DNA from: Cruorifilaria tuberocauda
Lineage: Eukaryota > Nematoda > Chromadorea > Rhabditida > Onchocercidae
Reading direction: 5' to 3'
Assembly (NCBI GenBank): GCA_013365365.1
Contig: JABVXU010000425.1
Coordinates: forward strand, 1-47,411
DNA length: 47,411 nt
Below are positions 22,565 through 33,436 of the stretch, one piece after another. Under the pieces are notes generated by a model. That model searched no databases and was not told the origin of the DNA. It saw nothing but the letters and a program-made list of their open reading frames with translations. Positions within the stretch are counted from its first letter, which is position 1. The number at the start of each line of letters is the position of its first letter. The translations under genes were made by a program, and so were the position numbers.

Positions 22565-23820
22565 TTGCTTGAAATTATAATACTACGGATAATTTCCGCG
22601 AATTTTAATCAAAATTTTTGTATAGAATAGTAATTTAGTCTCGAATTGATTTCGTTGTTTTAATCATAGCACGGAGAAGAGAGCAAATTTCTGCATTTTC
22701 AAGATACTGCGAATGAGAATATTACTTTGGTGATGCATGAAGTTCAGAGGTTCGTAAACTATCTTTTAAAAATTTCTAATGGAAATTATCCTTTTTTGAA
22801 TTCCGCTCATCTCTTATACAAATGAACACTTGGATAACTACAGCACGTTTTATTTCAAAAAGCTGAAAAATCATTAGATCAGAAATCGATGAACCTGTTA
22901 GTCGTTTCATAAATGACGTTTGGCGTTTGGGGAAACATTTCAATCAATTTTCATCTTGACATTTATGTATTGATGAAGAGAAAAAAACATCATGCATAGT
23001 AAATTCACTTAAAAAAGCCTCTTATACTTTTAGCAACTTTTAGCATCCTTATTATTACCATCTCTATCAGTAGCATTTTTAGCTTCATGCTATTCGCCTA
23101 ATTGATGTTCTAAAATAAGCTTATCATGATTTATCGCTTTTGTCCTATCAGTTTCATATCCTTCTATAAATACCAATGGTTGCGGTCCGAAAAACCTTCT
23201 ATTGAAGTGGAAAATTATAAAGGCTGAAAATTAATTCGAAGAAATCTTAGACTTTCCGAAAAACTTTCCTTTCGAAGAATTAGTCAACTTTACTTGGAAC
23301 TGATGATAAGAAAAATTTTTATTGCTAGCTGAGAAGAATGCTTCACCTTAAAATGATATATAAATGAAGCTATAACACCTAGTTCAGTGAAGTTTTTATC
23401 AAGTCAAGTAATCTTCTTGATTCATATTCCGGTAGTACATCCCGCTCTTGTGTTTGTTCGAGAGAGCAATGAAATAAGTTTAATTGCAATAATGTAAATA
23501 AATGACTGCTTACAAAGAGGAACAGCAATGCCCATGGAAATTGGGCAATACAAGTATGATTTGTGATACTTTCACAAATGAGAAGAGGGTTGGTTGATAA
23601 AAACGACAATAAATGAATGACCTAACGGTGGAGAAGCAATATGAGAATTGAGAAATGAAATGTTACAAAGCGACAGGAAAAGTTTGATGAATCACTCGTT
23701 CTCCTACAGCTAATTTTTATGCATGAACTTTCGCTAACTAAATTAATTATTAAAAATTAGTAAGAAGGAAGAATGATAGTGTTATTATCATTGAATCATT
23801 CCGCCATTGTTTCCTTAAAT
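22565..23820. other. Upstream region of the 418-residue gene and 3' flank of cut-1
   Basis: No exon is supported. It contains copy 2 of the direct repeat. The minus ORF 23379-23609 (76 codons) has a hydrophobic patch but no splice context. Confidence 0.4.
22789..22927. repeat. Direct repeat, copy 2 (upstream of the gene start)
   Basis: About 139 bases, same orientation as 21883-22015, starting roughly 225 bases upstream of the ATG at 22564 on the minus strand. It lies in the presumed promoter. Confidence 0.75.
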
Positions 23821-25920
23821 TCATGCTTTCTGCATTGGGCGAAATTTAAAAGAAATGGCGATGATAATGGCAGCAATCAGTGCAATACTCAAACCCATAA
23901 ACATCGAAAAACCAAATGGTGACATGCAAATTCCATTTTGTACCGCGGCGAGTAGCACTGGCTCTCCGTCGAGATATGGACGTGCACGATGACGCGAATC
24001 AACTGGTGGAGCCTGATTCTGAAATTCTATTTGAATGAGATGAAAGAAGAGCAAAGACGAAGTTGAGAAACACAGAGCAGTATAGATGCTTCTGCATTCT
24101 AGTATGAATTATTGATTAGTTCGCCAAGAATTGGAGAAAATTGTAAGAATAAGAAACAATTAAAACGCGTACGTCTTCGCTGATTTCAAGGGCGCTGATA
24201 TCAGTTCGCACATCGACGATGTTCTCCGAATCCGCAGATCTTTTCTTGAGTAAACGAAGTTGAGCAGCTGCCGCAGGTTTTGCTGCGGCACCTCCCGTTT
24301 TGACAGCTCCGAATCCTTGAGGTTCTGAACATTGTGGTCGAGCACATTCGCTATTTGGTTCTTTAATGGTGATACTGATCTGGCATTGATAGAAAAGCTG
24401 TGATCGGTCCGCATATTTGTATACGTGCGCTTCTTGTCCAGCCATGAGATCTAAGAATTTAAGTTAATTGACGGATATTTTCAGTCATTGTTTGAAGTGA
24501 AATCTAAGTGAAATGTTTTAAATGAACAGTTTTTAACTATCCGAAAAGATTATTCCTTGTTTACGTTCCGATGAAAATGTAGTTGCTGCAAATCTTAGAC
24601 TACTTTCCTCACTGCTTAATCTCCTCATTACATATCATCACCTGTTGGATACTCCAAATTATTTAACAAGTATTTATCGAGAGCACAACCGTCTGCGTTT
24701 AGAATTTCCACGGTATCACCGTTACCATCATCTACAAAACAAGAGTGGACAATTGCACAAAACGTATCAACAGTTTCAGAATCGCAGGTCCATTTGTGAT
24801 AAACTGGTTGGCCAATAGTAGCAAATTGAATTGGTTGTCCAGTTGGTCCACCATCCAGGATCTGAAATATGTGCTCTAAACATTGTTACTGCTTTCTTAA
24901 TTCTTAAATACTTTTTCATAATCGAGAAATGGCGTCTCGTGAACAGTTCTTTAATGTTTGATTTTGAATTTCAAGATGAAATCCAAGTTCAAAAAACATG
25001 CCTCATATCGACAAACAGGCATCGGGACAATCTGCGTTTGAAAAGCAGTAGTCATTTCAGATACCTCGATCTGAGTGCTGACCGTTTTGTCCGCTTCCAT
25101 ATAAAAGCATTGTACTCGATATGCACGGTCAACTTTTGTGACGAACAGTGGATGAAAGGATATTACAACAGTGGTTGTTACAAAGATACCTGTAGGAAAA
25201 TTTGAAGAGATCAGCAACACTTTAATTGCTTACAAATCGAAAGTTATTCAACAACAATTTCTCTTTTGCTTTAATTGAAATAGTGCAAAGCAGAATTAAA
25301 TTGTCGGCATACCTCGGGGATTGAGAGAACGTGTACGTGCAACATTGCACGAATCGAAGGGAAGTGAAATTCCAGCAACCTGACGTCCACTTTCATCATT
25401 ACGGCAACCTTCTTGATCATAGAGACCTTTCACGTAGACGTGTCCTTCGAATGCATTACGTGTATTGAAGTTGATGGTTATCGAAGTTGGTCCACATTCA
25501 ATTTCCGGTTCACCTATAAACGAATGTATTTTGGATTACACTAAAATAATGAAAATTTATTTCTTGAAGGAAGTATATTTTGTCAAAAACGAAAAGATGA
25601 AATCGATGAATTCGGGAGAAAGTTAATGAATGGATAAAGCGGTTTTTCCAAATATTGAAGCACAATAGGAAAACAGTCAAGTTATCACCAAGTCACTGTG
25701 CTAAACAGATAAAGAAGTAGACATGCTCATGCTATAAAACTCTGATCAAGGCTTGGAAAGTTAAAATTAGTCCTGAAATATATACCGGATTGGTGAAAAC
25801 AAATCTGCCAAAGATTGTTATATATATAAGAAACACAATACCTTCGACACCGTTATCAACGGGGATTGAGTAAGACAATGATAGAAGTGAAGCACAGAAA
25901 GCGATAAGACGAAGCATCAT
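23821..25920 (-). CDS. cut-1: Cuticlin-1 (ZP-domain cuticle protein)
   Basis: Six exons give 387 residues: 25842-25920, 25313-25513, 25002-25189, 24642-24861, 24173-24450, 23821-24018. CUT-1 is a secreted ZP-domain protein of the insoluble cuticle layer, in C. elegans made in seam cells for dauer alae. Visible features: signal peptide (MMLRLIAFCASLLSLSYS); ZP domain from about residue 30 (ECGPTSITINFNTR, KGLYDQEGCR, FDSCNVARTRSLNP, YRVQCFYMEADKTVSTQIEV, VYHKWTCDSETVDTFC, LFYQCQISITIKEP); an Ala-rich stretch; a basic cleavage site RLLKKR at about 295-300; and a C-terminal membrane segment (about 358-380, MFMGLSIALIAAIIIAISF) with a short basic tail. Identity to nematode CUT-1 is near-continuous, so the call is secure. 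The intron after exon 3 needs a GC donor. Two adjacent ATGs begin the frame. Confidence 0.97.
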
Positions 25921-26027
25921 TTCTGATGGCCAAGTGAAATTCGACTTTGCTTGGGTTTCCTCTACCTAACTATTGTTATTGCTGCCGGTGTTGTAGGCAC
26001 TACATCCTATTTCAACGAAAATAACTG

Positions 26028-26038
26028 CCTTTTATATA
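26028..26038 (-). promoter_or_regulatory. TATA box of cut-1
   Basis: On the minus strand the sequence reads TATATAAAAGG, a near-perfect TATA element about 110 bases upstream of the cut-1 ATG and correctly oriented. It would place transcription start near 26000. Confidence 0.55.
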
Positions 26039-26049
26039 ATTCTGGAAAA

Positions 26050-29000
26050 CAGGGTATCCTGTGTGTCTGCTCTGCTTCTACGGTGACATTTGACACTTTG
26101 ATTATCTTGTCCCATGCCCTCTAACCTCTGGTACCATTTTTCTTCTCCATCTCTTTTCCCGTATTACCGTGGTGACCTCCTCTTATAATATCTTCTACGT
26201 TCATTTCTTTTCCATTTCAAACAAAAAATTTAAGTAAGAAAAGAAAAAGACAAAAACAGTTTGAATAAATGAAGGATATACTTTCGAACAAGAAACAACA
26301 GAAACCAGTACGGATTCGGGTCAAATATTTTCGGTTTTTCATCAGTACACTCAAAAACTTTCACGAGTGGAAAGATCGGTCTTATTGTCACCATCGCTAT
26401 TATTTATATCACATTGTCATGATCACTTTACTATCACATCCATCACTTATAATGCCGTCAATGTTATCACCATATTCACTATCATCATTACCAAGCCTTC
26501 GTTTAATCCATCACTGAACACATTCTGATGGCAGGTGTTTAAAATGAGGAAGAATTGAAATAGGTGATACTAAACAGAATAGCCGAAATTATCATTATTA
26601 TTATTATCATATATCTCTTCGGAAAGGCGTCAGTGGTGTGTTCATAATGGTAGCTGTAATTTCTCTCTTTATATGATCTCAATCTCATCAAACTTCTTCA
26701 GCTTGCAATTACTGTCATTATATCAATTATAAAAATTACCATGAAATTTCAGTGTGATGATTCATCTTTCCTATTTCTTTCCGGTTAAGGAACATATAGG
26801 AAAAGGATAGTTATCAACTGAGGATTTCAATCAATGTAGGATTAATCAATGTCGGAAGAAGCATTTTCGGAAAGGAAAACTGAGCACAACGATATTGAAT
26901 AAGACTTTCTATTTTTTTAGAACTGTTTACAGAGTTCTATTCGTTTAACACATATTTCTTTGTTTGTTTGAACAGACTTAACTTTTTTGCCAGAGATTTT
27001 GGTTGCCGGACACTGATCTTTTCCACGAACATGAATTCATTTTGCTTGCCGGATACAGACTCGATTTCTTTAAATCCGTTTAGTATTCATCTGTTTCGGC
27101 ACAGACCTACCGCATCAACGAACGATCTTTTGTTTCCTGTATTTTTTATTTCGTCACAGTGATCGTTTCTTCATAACCTCTATCAGTGATTAATTGCTGT
27201 TGGTCGCACTTTATAGTAGGATGTATTTCAATTTCAGCATATATGATAGAATGAGAAGTGATGATCCATATTATAGGGAACTGTCTCGCATTCTTGAAAA
27301 ATAGTGATGACTGAAGAATTATTGATTTTTCCTGTAATTGGATGAGAACCCGGTATTTCCTGAAGGAACAGAAAGAAGCAACGATTGGTTGAGAAAAGAG
27401 AAGATATTACTGGGTAAAGCGTTCCAACTCACTGATCGAGGGGATAGATATCATCGTTACCATTTCTGTTATCATTCCATTATGCCCAATTCTACGCACT
27501 TATCACACTCGTTCAAACTTTTCTTACGTGTTTAACGTCAACCAAAAGGCTCGAGAATATTCCATAAACTATGGTACGTTACGAATCAAATTTCATCAAA
27601 TGTGAGTCAAATTAGAAGAAAGCGATAAAATCCGTCCAATTTCACCACCACACTTTCAGGTTCCATTCCCAACTGATGATTGATTGTTTTGGGATTTAGA
27701 AAAAAGAAATTTTCAACTTTCTTCTTTTCCTCTCTCCTCCGTACTCCAACTCCCTCTCTCTCTTTTCTCGTTTCTTTTTTCACTTTCACTAAAAGTTCCT
27801 CGCAAATCTCTTATTTCCTTATTTTAACTTCAATAATAACTGTCTGTCTGTTTTGCATATGTCTGTGTATGTATGTCGGCACAAATTTATACTTCAAAAG
27901 TGAAATTATCTTGAGTTATTTGGAATCCTTCCCTCTTTTCACTTAATTATTCTATGTAAAATTACTAGAAACCTGAGGATTCACACATCTTAACCCATGA
28001 ACCCTTCATATTAAAATGTATGGAATGTGCACTATGCTGATACTGTTACCTTCAGCATATCAGTTAAGAATCTTTGAATCATTTAATTATTCCCTCTAAC
28101 ATTAATATTTTTCTGAAGAAATCAAGGAGGAGAAAGTCTTGGAGAAAATCAAAGAAAGATCATGTATCAGCCCTCTTCTCAACCTTCTTAATAGAGCCTG
28201 CCTTAAGCAAAAAAGTTGGAATGAAAGAAAGAGAATTCACTGAAATAATGACTTGAAGAATAGAGATGATGTTCATCTAGCAATTCTGAACCTTCCATAA
28301 TGCCATCGATGAGCTGAAAAATTCACAAAGTATTGAAATAAGTCTGTCATCCCTGAATGATAGATTTTGTTATTGTTTTAGATATTCAACAAATGATACA
28401 TCCTTGAATAATTATTATACAATGAGAGAGATTCTGAAATTATCTAGAAAAAATAATCGTGAAAATAGAGCAAAAGTATTACTTATAGGCAAATAACAAA
28501 TGATTGAAATAGCAACATTGAAAATTTTGAATTATTTCGTAAAATCTTCTCTCACTTCTTAATACAGACATTTTTCGTCAGACTTTATATCTTCGAGAAT
28601 ATCAGTGACAATTTTTACAAATAGAAAGTCCCCCTTTTATTTTCCTGAGGTGAATTAAAACTAATGAACTTTTGCTATCATTAAGATAGATGAAATGTGA
28701 GAGAAAAGGACAGAATAAACGGAATCAAATAAACAATTGTTTGTCTTCTTGGTCAGAACTCATAATTTTAATAATCATTTCAGTATAATGCTTAAATCGT
28801 TTATAGTATCTATTAAACGGATCTCGATCTAACATTGCTTTCATCAGCCGATGTTATCACAAATGTCACTCACTGATTACTTGTAGTCATATCATACCGC
28901 TGCAAATATAATCATCATCATTAAATACTTTAGTTGAAGGTATTAGTTGCAATACCATCTTGGAGAAATAAGGAATCAATCACTTTCGAGAAATCTTCCG

Positions 29001-29791
29001 CTGTTATTATCATCGAGAGTCGTGGAGAAAACGAAAATACGTCATTCATGTATCGATTTGATATTGTAATTACTGTATAATGACATTCCTTATCAATTCC
29101 GAACATTGATTTCTATCACTATTAACAGATGACAGAGACATGTGACAGACATGTGAACGTGGTATTGTACCTGTTTTAATCTACTTAAAAATGACAATTT
29201 TTATGGTTTCAAATTACAGCATGTGCAACATTATTACTTGATGGATAAAATAAGAAAAAGCAAATCAAAGGATGAATCGTCAGAGTTAAAAATTGGAATT
29301 TATTAATATATAGCCTCTAAAAATGATTTATGAAGATATTATCCATATCAGAAATTCAGATTCTAATCTTTTAATCAGATCAGCCAAAGGACCATCAATA
29401 TATTGAAAAGAATTAGACATTTGTAAACAACGGGATGGATAATCAAAATATGGGTTATCCGTAATTCACTTTTTTCTTATCTGACAGCTCTATTATTGTT
29501 GCCGGGGGCAAAACAATTGTTTTTCGAGACTCATTTGTCGCGAGATTCTTAATTTACAGAATTAAATTTAATGAGCAACTTTAATTGTTCTGAAATCCAA
29601 TTTAGATATCAAGAGTTTTTAAAAAATGGTATTTGCATGAGTTTTTAAAATCTTCAAATGAAATTCTTGAAATAATTCATGAAGAGTTACGATCTCAAAA
29701 AAAGAAATAAATTCTTTCGTAAAGAAGGGACAATTTAGAAATTACTAATATTTTTGTTCTCTACTTTCGTCTTTTTCATAAAAATTTGAAT
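26050..29791. other. Long gene-poor stretch
   Basis: No exon could be defended. It contains degenerate ATCAC/ATCATT-rich patches (about 26385-26500 and 26590-26615), a short near-repeat (TTTTGGTTGCCGGACAC at about 26996 and TTTTGCTTGCCGGATAC at about 27039), and pyrimidine-rich tracts at about 27715-27790. ORFs here are short and lack splice context. Confidence 0.4.
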
Positions 29792-30090
29792 TTATGTTAA
29801 CAAATGTAATTTTTCCAATTTCATATTCGCCCTTTTCGTCATGTCAACTTTTCGATAATATGAGACTAATCCAAGCAGGTCGTGAATTATCAGTCTTTGA
29901 TGAAATCCATTTCCCAGTACGCCGTCATAAACATACCTATCGGCTTCAGGACTTCAGTGTAAATAGAGATATCGTTTATTTTTGATCGCACGACATGCGG
30001 CGTGCGAATGCTATCAATGATTGCTGTATTTACGAAATGGCGCAAGTATTCGTGGTTGTTAGTAGTCTGACCTGACTTCTTGGTTATCAT
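29792..30090 (-). CDS. Putative two-exon micro-gene, 75 residues
   Basis: Exon 1 is 29937-30090 (ATG at 30090, donor GTATGT, phase 1). Exon 2 is 29792-29865 (acceptor GGATTAG, stop TAA). The intron is 71 bases, normal for this window, and the phases agree. The product is basic, without a signal peptide (MITKKSGQTTNNHEYLRHF ... NMKLEKLHLLT). A GGTAACAG acceptor-like site lies just upstream of the ATG. Exon 1 is less AT-rich than the gene-poor DNA around it. An inverted repeat sits inside exon 1. I do not recognise the family. The plus-strand frame 29794-29985 is taken to be its shadow. Confidence 0.45.
29986..30007. repeat. Perfect 7-base inverted repeat
   Basis: TCGCACG (29986-29992) and CGTGCGA (30001-30007) are exact reverse complements around an 8-base spacer. 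It is CpG-rich in an AT-rich setting. Confidence 0.6.
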
Positions 30091-31029
30091 AATTCTCTGT
30101 TACCATGTGAGTATTTCATGTTAACAACAGTATTTACACATAAAGATGGTTACTGTTGACTTGTTAGGCGTGCAATATAATCCAATATAATACTATTTAT
30201 TGGTTGTAATTCAAAAGATTACTTAAGGTTTCTTTTGTCCATCGAAATAATTATTTCCCATTTCCGGTTGATGTCCCTTGATTTCTCTTTTGAATACCTC
30301 AATTACCAAATTCTGATACGGACTTCATCTTGCAATGATAAAAGACATAGACTTCCCACGTGTTTATCGTGAGCGATGATCGACAATAATAATTAGTGCA
30401 TTGACTGATTTCTGTTAGCATTTTAATGACTTTTATGATCGCTATCCTTACCGTTTCTAACGAGATGATTACATTAAGGTTTCCTTCCTAAATGTTCCAC
30501 TCAGTCACATTTTCCACTACCAGCAGGAAATGTAAGAAAGTTTGCTGTTTTTAGCAGGTAATTAATCAAAATTAAAAGGGGTTATTTATAATAGAGTAAG
30601 AATTTCAGATTAGCATAATAAAGCAATAAAGCAGTGACAGGAAATTCGAAAAAGTCGTTGAACTGATTCCTTACATCACTTCTTGCTTAAATTGATGACA
30701 GCTACAACAAGTTTTGTAGAAGCTGAAGCTATGGCACAAAGCTTTGTGGAGGATTTATCTATTGCGAGATTTTAGCATTTTACGATTTCTAGAAAAAGTT
30801 AGTTTCCCATTCATCCCTTACGACGTCGATTCTTAGGTCTATTTGTTCCTCAAAATTTCCCCATCAATATCGTGGATAGAAAATGTTAACAGTCTTTGAG
30901 TGGTGTTTATCAGTAGCTACCATTCTCAGTGAATTCGATCATCAACGGCTTGCTGTGATGTCGCGGGAATGCAGGGTTAGAAGACGTCTGAAACACATCT
31001 CTTCCTGCAGAATTCCATTTCTTTTTTAC

Positions 31030-31056
31030 TTCAACCACTTACGTTTATTTTGACTT
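31030..31056. repeat. 27-base direct repeat, copy 1
   Basis: TTCAACCACTTACGTTTATT plus seven more bases, identical to 31365-31391. Weaker similarity continues for about 15 bases to the right. Confidence 0.75.
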
Positions 31057-31364
31057 TTTTCATGCTGAAATTTTAATTGCATGAATCCGAGAAATCATTT
31101 AGTTACAGAACGATCCATCATGAAGCTAATCATTATCACCACACCGAAGCTATCACTAATTTCCTCATTGCAAACATCGTCACCACAACCATTACCTCGA
31201 AAGAATGCCATGAATGAGCTTACTTGATTTCATCTTCTAGTAAATTAGAACTTAGAATCGATCAAGCTGGGATAAAATTTGTTTACTGAAATATATTCAT
31301 TTCATAGCACTGTTGAAATTCATCGAGACTTTTCTCATATCACCAAGAAGTTAAACCATTAAAT

Positions 31365-31391
31365 TTCAACCACTTACGTTTATTTTGACTT
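31365..31391. repeat. 27-base direct repeat, copy 2
   Basis: Identical to 31030-31056, same orientation, 335 bases apart. Confidence 0.75.
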
Positions 31392-32248
31392 CTCATAATC
31401 TGAAGTGACGGCAGTATTTGTTCGGTCATTAGAACGTTTATGCCTTGTTTGCCTTTATTCTTTTATATCGAATCTACCTTTCTTTAAAAACCTTTCGATT
31501 ATTCCATAATCCAAAATAAAATAAGAAAGTGCAATCAAATTCTCTGCTATTCATTAAATGATATATTAACTAATTTGTTTTCGGCGAATGAGAAAGTAAA
31601 AGAAACCAAAATGGGATGACTCATTGTTTGATTAATTGATTGCCAATCCAGTAAAATTTGCAAAACTAATTAGAATTCAAAGCAAAGATTTGATTATCTT
31701 GCAACTCAAAGGTCAATATCCATGCATTGATGTGTCCGAAAAACATTTACGAAAAATGGTGATGATATTCCCTTTGTGACCACTTGTAAAGAATCAAAAA
31801 TTTTCTGTAGTTTTTGTATCTACGTCATTTAAATTCAGGAACTGACCTTTATTCCAGCAAATCTCATTCCATCAGACCAATTAATCAAATGTTAAAGTTA
31901 TGAAATGTTCTTTGAGGAAAGTGGCATATGCAAATTATTCTCATACATCTCATCCTATTATCACTGCTATCACGACTAGCATCCTTGAATTGATGGATTA
32001 ATTCTTCATTCCACTTTTCTTCTTCTTTGAAATGACATACCGAGAAGATTGTTGATTTATCAGCTGAAGTAGAGATCATCAAAAAATTCTTCACTGAGCT
32101 GCGAGATGCATACATGCAAACAATCAATTAATCATTCAATTCATCTGGATTGTTAACATTTATCTTTTATTTGTAGATTATGGCGAATCTAATTCAATTT
32201 AAAGTATTTCCTTATAAACTAATGAGAGTGCGTAATAAGCAACAAAGG

Positions 32249-32264
32249 TGTGTGTGTGTGTGTG
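32249..32264. repeat. (TG)n microsatellite
   Basis: About eight GT units, flanked by two copies of AACAAAGGT ... GAATTA about 30 bases apart. Confidence 0.9.
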
Positions 32265-33412
32265 AATTATCAACAAAGGTATGTGAATTATACCAGACCT
32301 GCTCGAACACAAAATATTCATTTTTCATTTACTTCGAATTATAACTTGCAATTGGGGCTCAGATACCAATAATTAATTATGTTAATTATTTCATTTCATT
32401 TCTCGTTAATTACATTACATTTTAAGTGTTTTTTAATTCGATGGCCGTCAAGTTAAACACAGTTTCTTGTTATCTGCAATTAATACCTTAGATTTCAATT
32501 TCGCCTTAGTTTTGAAGAGTTAAAATAATGTTTACGCTTAAATCAATCATTCTTTAACTTATTTCGTAATTACTCTGTACAGAAATATCCTGAAATTGCT
32601 AATGATAATAATGTATATAGCTGTTAAGCAGGCTTGCAAACCGCTTCGAACCTTAGCACTGAAAAAGCATTAATAACATTTTTGGAAAGTTCAAATCGGA
32701 CACTTAGTAATTTCCAGTTGACCTCAAAATATTCTCTCACAAACTTTACACCTTTAAAGACTTAACTTTTTTAAAAACTTTAAAAAATGAAGCAGGAGAT
32801 AAACGACAGGAAACAAACAAAGCAAGCTGGACAAGCTATGCAGAAACTTCGACAAGAAATTCCGACGGACTTAATAAATATCATTAATAAATTTTCGGAT
32901 TTCATAACAGGGATTGAATTGGAAATCAACATAACCACGACATTATTCGAAAATTCTATAACAAAGTTTTCGTACTTCAAGTAAAAAATTTGTTAATTAG
33001 CACCATAAAATGGGCGCCGGTTGAACCCGAAATAGAAGAAACGAATGAATCACCGAATGTATGAAGACCGGATCTATGGATGAAAAGTTTATACAAACAA
33101 ATTTGAGAGAGTGTGAAACGGATCATTAAGCGCTTTATGTGGCGTGATCACTTCCCCACTCCTTCTGAAGATGGAAAACTATTTAAGTTTGCATTTGTCG
33201 AATTTCGTGGACTTTTATTTTATCTCAGTGTGCTACACAATTCCTTTAGCAATTTTACCCTTCACGGGATTTCAAAATTTGGAATAACGTTGCTTTTCTT
33301 GGCGTTTTTCGTCATAGTAATTCTCCAACCTCTTGATAAGACAACGATAGTACTGATAATGAAGCTTGACGTCGTGAAAGAGAAGAAACAGATGAAAAAT
33401 GACTCAACTCAA

Positions 33413-33419
33413 TTTACAG
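33413..33419 (+). promoter_or_regulatory. Probable spliced-leader acceptor
   Basis: ATTTACAG ends at 33419, 17 bases before the chosen ATG at 33437. It favours the internal ATG with a signal peptide over longer upstream reading. Confidence 0.45.
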
Positions 33420-33436
33420 GAACTGAAAGTAGTACA

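Larger units (their letters stand above)
30091..33412. other. Gene-poor stretch with repeats and doubtful ORFs
   Basis: It contains a 27-base direct repeat (31030 and 31365) and a TG microsatellite (32249-32264). A minus ORF 31885-32127 and a plus ORF 32787-32984 (Lys/Gln/Glu-rich, helical-looking) are open, but no splice or start signals raise them above chance. Confidence 0.35.

Noticed and set aside
24831..25205. Plus-strand ORF of 124 codons
   Set aside because: It is antisense to cut-1 exons 3 and 4, which are strongly conserved on the minus strand.
30001..30110. Possible insertion of Wolbachia DNA, because this patch is GC-richer
   Set aside because: No bacterial gene was recognised and a eukaryotic intron fits the reading phase better.
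33113..33436. N-terminal extension of the cysteine-module protein
   Set aside because: The open frame continues upstream, but the signal peptide is at 33437 and an acceptor at 33419 separates it from the upstream sequence.
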